This document shows positions 63,049-64,000 of a stretch of 64,000 nt of DNA, piece by piece. Under the pieces are notes generated by a model, which saw only the letters and a program-made list of their open reading frames with translations, made no database searches and was not told where the DNA came from. Location of the stretch: contig NZ_QGDT01000012.1 in NCBI RefSeq assembly GCF_003149085.1, positions 62,001-126,000 on the forward strand, in the 5' to 3' direction. A program made the translations under genes and the position numbers. The stretch comes from Dyadobacter jejuensis. GTDB taxonomy: Bacteria > Bacteroidota > Bacteroidia > Cytophagales > Spirosomataceae. Position 1 is the stretch's first letter; each line of letters starts with the position of its first letter.

Positions 63049-64000
63049 CTAATTTTTTCTTCCTCTGGCATATGGTAGTAATTGTATTATAAACACAACT
63101 AACCAATAGGTAAAACACAACTGCCAAAACCCTCTAAGAATATAGGCTAGAGGAACAGTTAATCCAATCGAGTTTCTATACATTCCTAGAAACCCGAAAA
63201 TGTTTATTAAACCTATTGTCGAAAACATGACTTGGTTGTTTCGGAAAATAACAAAACAGTCAAGAAGTTTAAATGAAAAAAAGAGTAGTATGAATATCAA
63301 AGGGAATGACCATAATCCAAATGTTGCTAGTCCATCTGCGACTAAACTGGTTACTCGATAACCGCCTAAGGCATTGGCCCCTCCGCCAGTCATAAATAGC
63401 ATATCACCGGGTGAATATAGAAGTTGATTTTTGTCTAATTTGACATTAAATATAGCCAATAACGGCAATGGGAATATTGCTAATGCCTTTGATTCAAAGC
63501 TATCTTGCATCTTTGGGTTGGAGAATCCTATTTTGTGAGCATAATAGATAGTTTCATCGGAAACCCTAAGATTTCCAAATCTGTTCAACATAAAATTATT
63601 GATATATCTCTCATCCCAACCATTACTGTAGGAGATCAACTGACCCCTTTCCTCAATGGAGGTGTTTCTAAGTTGTTCCATGAGGCCATCATTTTGAAGG
63701 GTTTGCACTGTTTTTTCAAATAGTTCGGCTCTACTAATATCACTTCGAACTTTTCTTGTCGCCAGCATGGCAAGGGATATGTCTGAAATAAAGTTTAATC
63801 CAACGAAAACAAAAAAGCCAAGTATTATGATTTTTTTTGGAGATAGTAATTTAAAAACGCTGATGTTCTCAATTAAAACATAAATAAAATAAAGCAAAAT
63901 CAATGTAAAAATTGGGAATATCATTGATTGTCGGCTATTCGTTGCGAAGCTGGTAATGAATAGCACAGCAATATAAAGCCATACAAGTAGATTACGGCTT
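63049..64000 (-). CDS. Wzy-like polysaccharide polymerase (5' end beyond the window)
   Basis: The frame is open to the window edge, so the N-terminus is missing. At least 316 residues are visible. Several long hydrophobic helices flank a roughly 150-residue hydrophilic loop (EKTVQTLQNDGLMEQLRNTSIEERGQ...), with a conserved-looking GGGANALGGYRVTSLVADGLATFG before the last helices. A large loop between helices is typical of O-antigen or exopolysaccharide polymerases, and the neighbours (glycosyltransferases, WcaJ) support that. Sequence identity in this family is always low, so the call is by topology and context. Confidence 0.65.
   Translation of the reverse strand, partial: SRNLLVWLYIAVLFITSFATNSRQSMIFPIFTLILLYFIYVLIENISVFKLLSPKKIIILGFFVFVGLNFISDISLAMLATRKVRSDISRAELFEKTVQTLQNDGLMEQLRNTSIEERGQLISYSNGWDERYINNFMLNRFGNLRVSDETIYYAHKIGFSNPKMQDSFESKALAIFPLPLLAIFNVKLDKNQLLYSPGDMLFMTGGGANALGGYRVTSLVADGLATFGLWSFPLIFILLFFSFKLLDCFVIFRNNQVMFSTIGLINIFGFLGMYRNSIGLTVPLAYILRGFWQLCFTYWLVVFIIQLLPYARGRKN

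Overview
The window looks like a chromosomal segment of a Bacteroidota bacterium (Cytophaga/Sphingobacteria-like; I do not assign a genus). Supporting signs are a hybrid two-component regulator with a Reg_prop propeller, a C-terminal type IX secretion sorting domain, a GLPGLI-like domain, TAnnTTTG promoter boxes of the Bacteroidota sigma factor, few Shine-Dalgarno sites, and the widespread Bacteroidota short repeat with core CTGAGCGGAGTCGAAG.

Layout. (1) 1-7100: tail of a probable di-haem cytochrome c peroxidase, a choice-of-anchor I lipoprotein, a PNGase F-like amidase, a cystathionine gamma-synthase-family PLP enzyme, a subclass B1 metallo-beta-lactamase, and a hybrid histidine kinase that is now a pseudogene. 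(2) 7378-21976: a hybrid two-component system regulator, a 2096-residue T9SS-secreted four-module adhesin-like protein, a sulfatase and a sialate O-acetylesterase. With the PNGase-like enzyme this suggests use of sulfated or acetylated host-type or algal glycans, but no SusC/SusD pair is present. (3) 21977-40546: a defence island. It holds a 34-repeat CRISPR array read on the minus strand, a complete type I (I-B-like) cas set (cas6-cas5-cas3-cas8-cas7-cas4-cas1-cas2), a WYL regulator and a four-gene Wadjet plasmid-defence operon (jetABCD). (4) 40838-43640: a non-coding mosaic of interspersed repeats, followed by a broken tRNA-Asp copy and an intact tRNA-Asp. (5) 44134-52046: a heavy-metal RND efflux operon whose pump is fused to its outer-membrane channel, ribokinase and dTDP-4-dehydrorhamnose reductase. 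(6) 52538-64000: an exopolysaccharide cluster on the minus strand (YjbH halves, Ala-rich lipoprotein, WcaJ, WcaI, VanZ-like, epimerase, WcaF, two glycosyltransferases, Wzy-like polymerase running off the edge).

Two signals stand out. First, the 240-base gap upstream of cas6 holds what looks like a degenerate, one-spacer CRISPR unit: an exact 8-nt crRNA handle, a roughly 20-nt pseudo-spacer and a second diverged repeat. The first 7 nt of its pseudo-spacer match the DNA at the cas6 start. This is the architecture expected of a crRNA-like RNA that represses cas genes (CreR-like) or guards them (CreA-like). Second, the 65-bp tandem repeat lying left of the CRISPR array is in phase with the array. 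It contains 20-22 of 29 CRISPR repeat positions, and its 36-nt 'spacers' are copies of the genome's own interspersed repeat. It therefore looks like a fossil CRISPR tail amplified around a self-like spacer.

All calls come from reading the sequence and recalled family knowledge; no database search was run.
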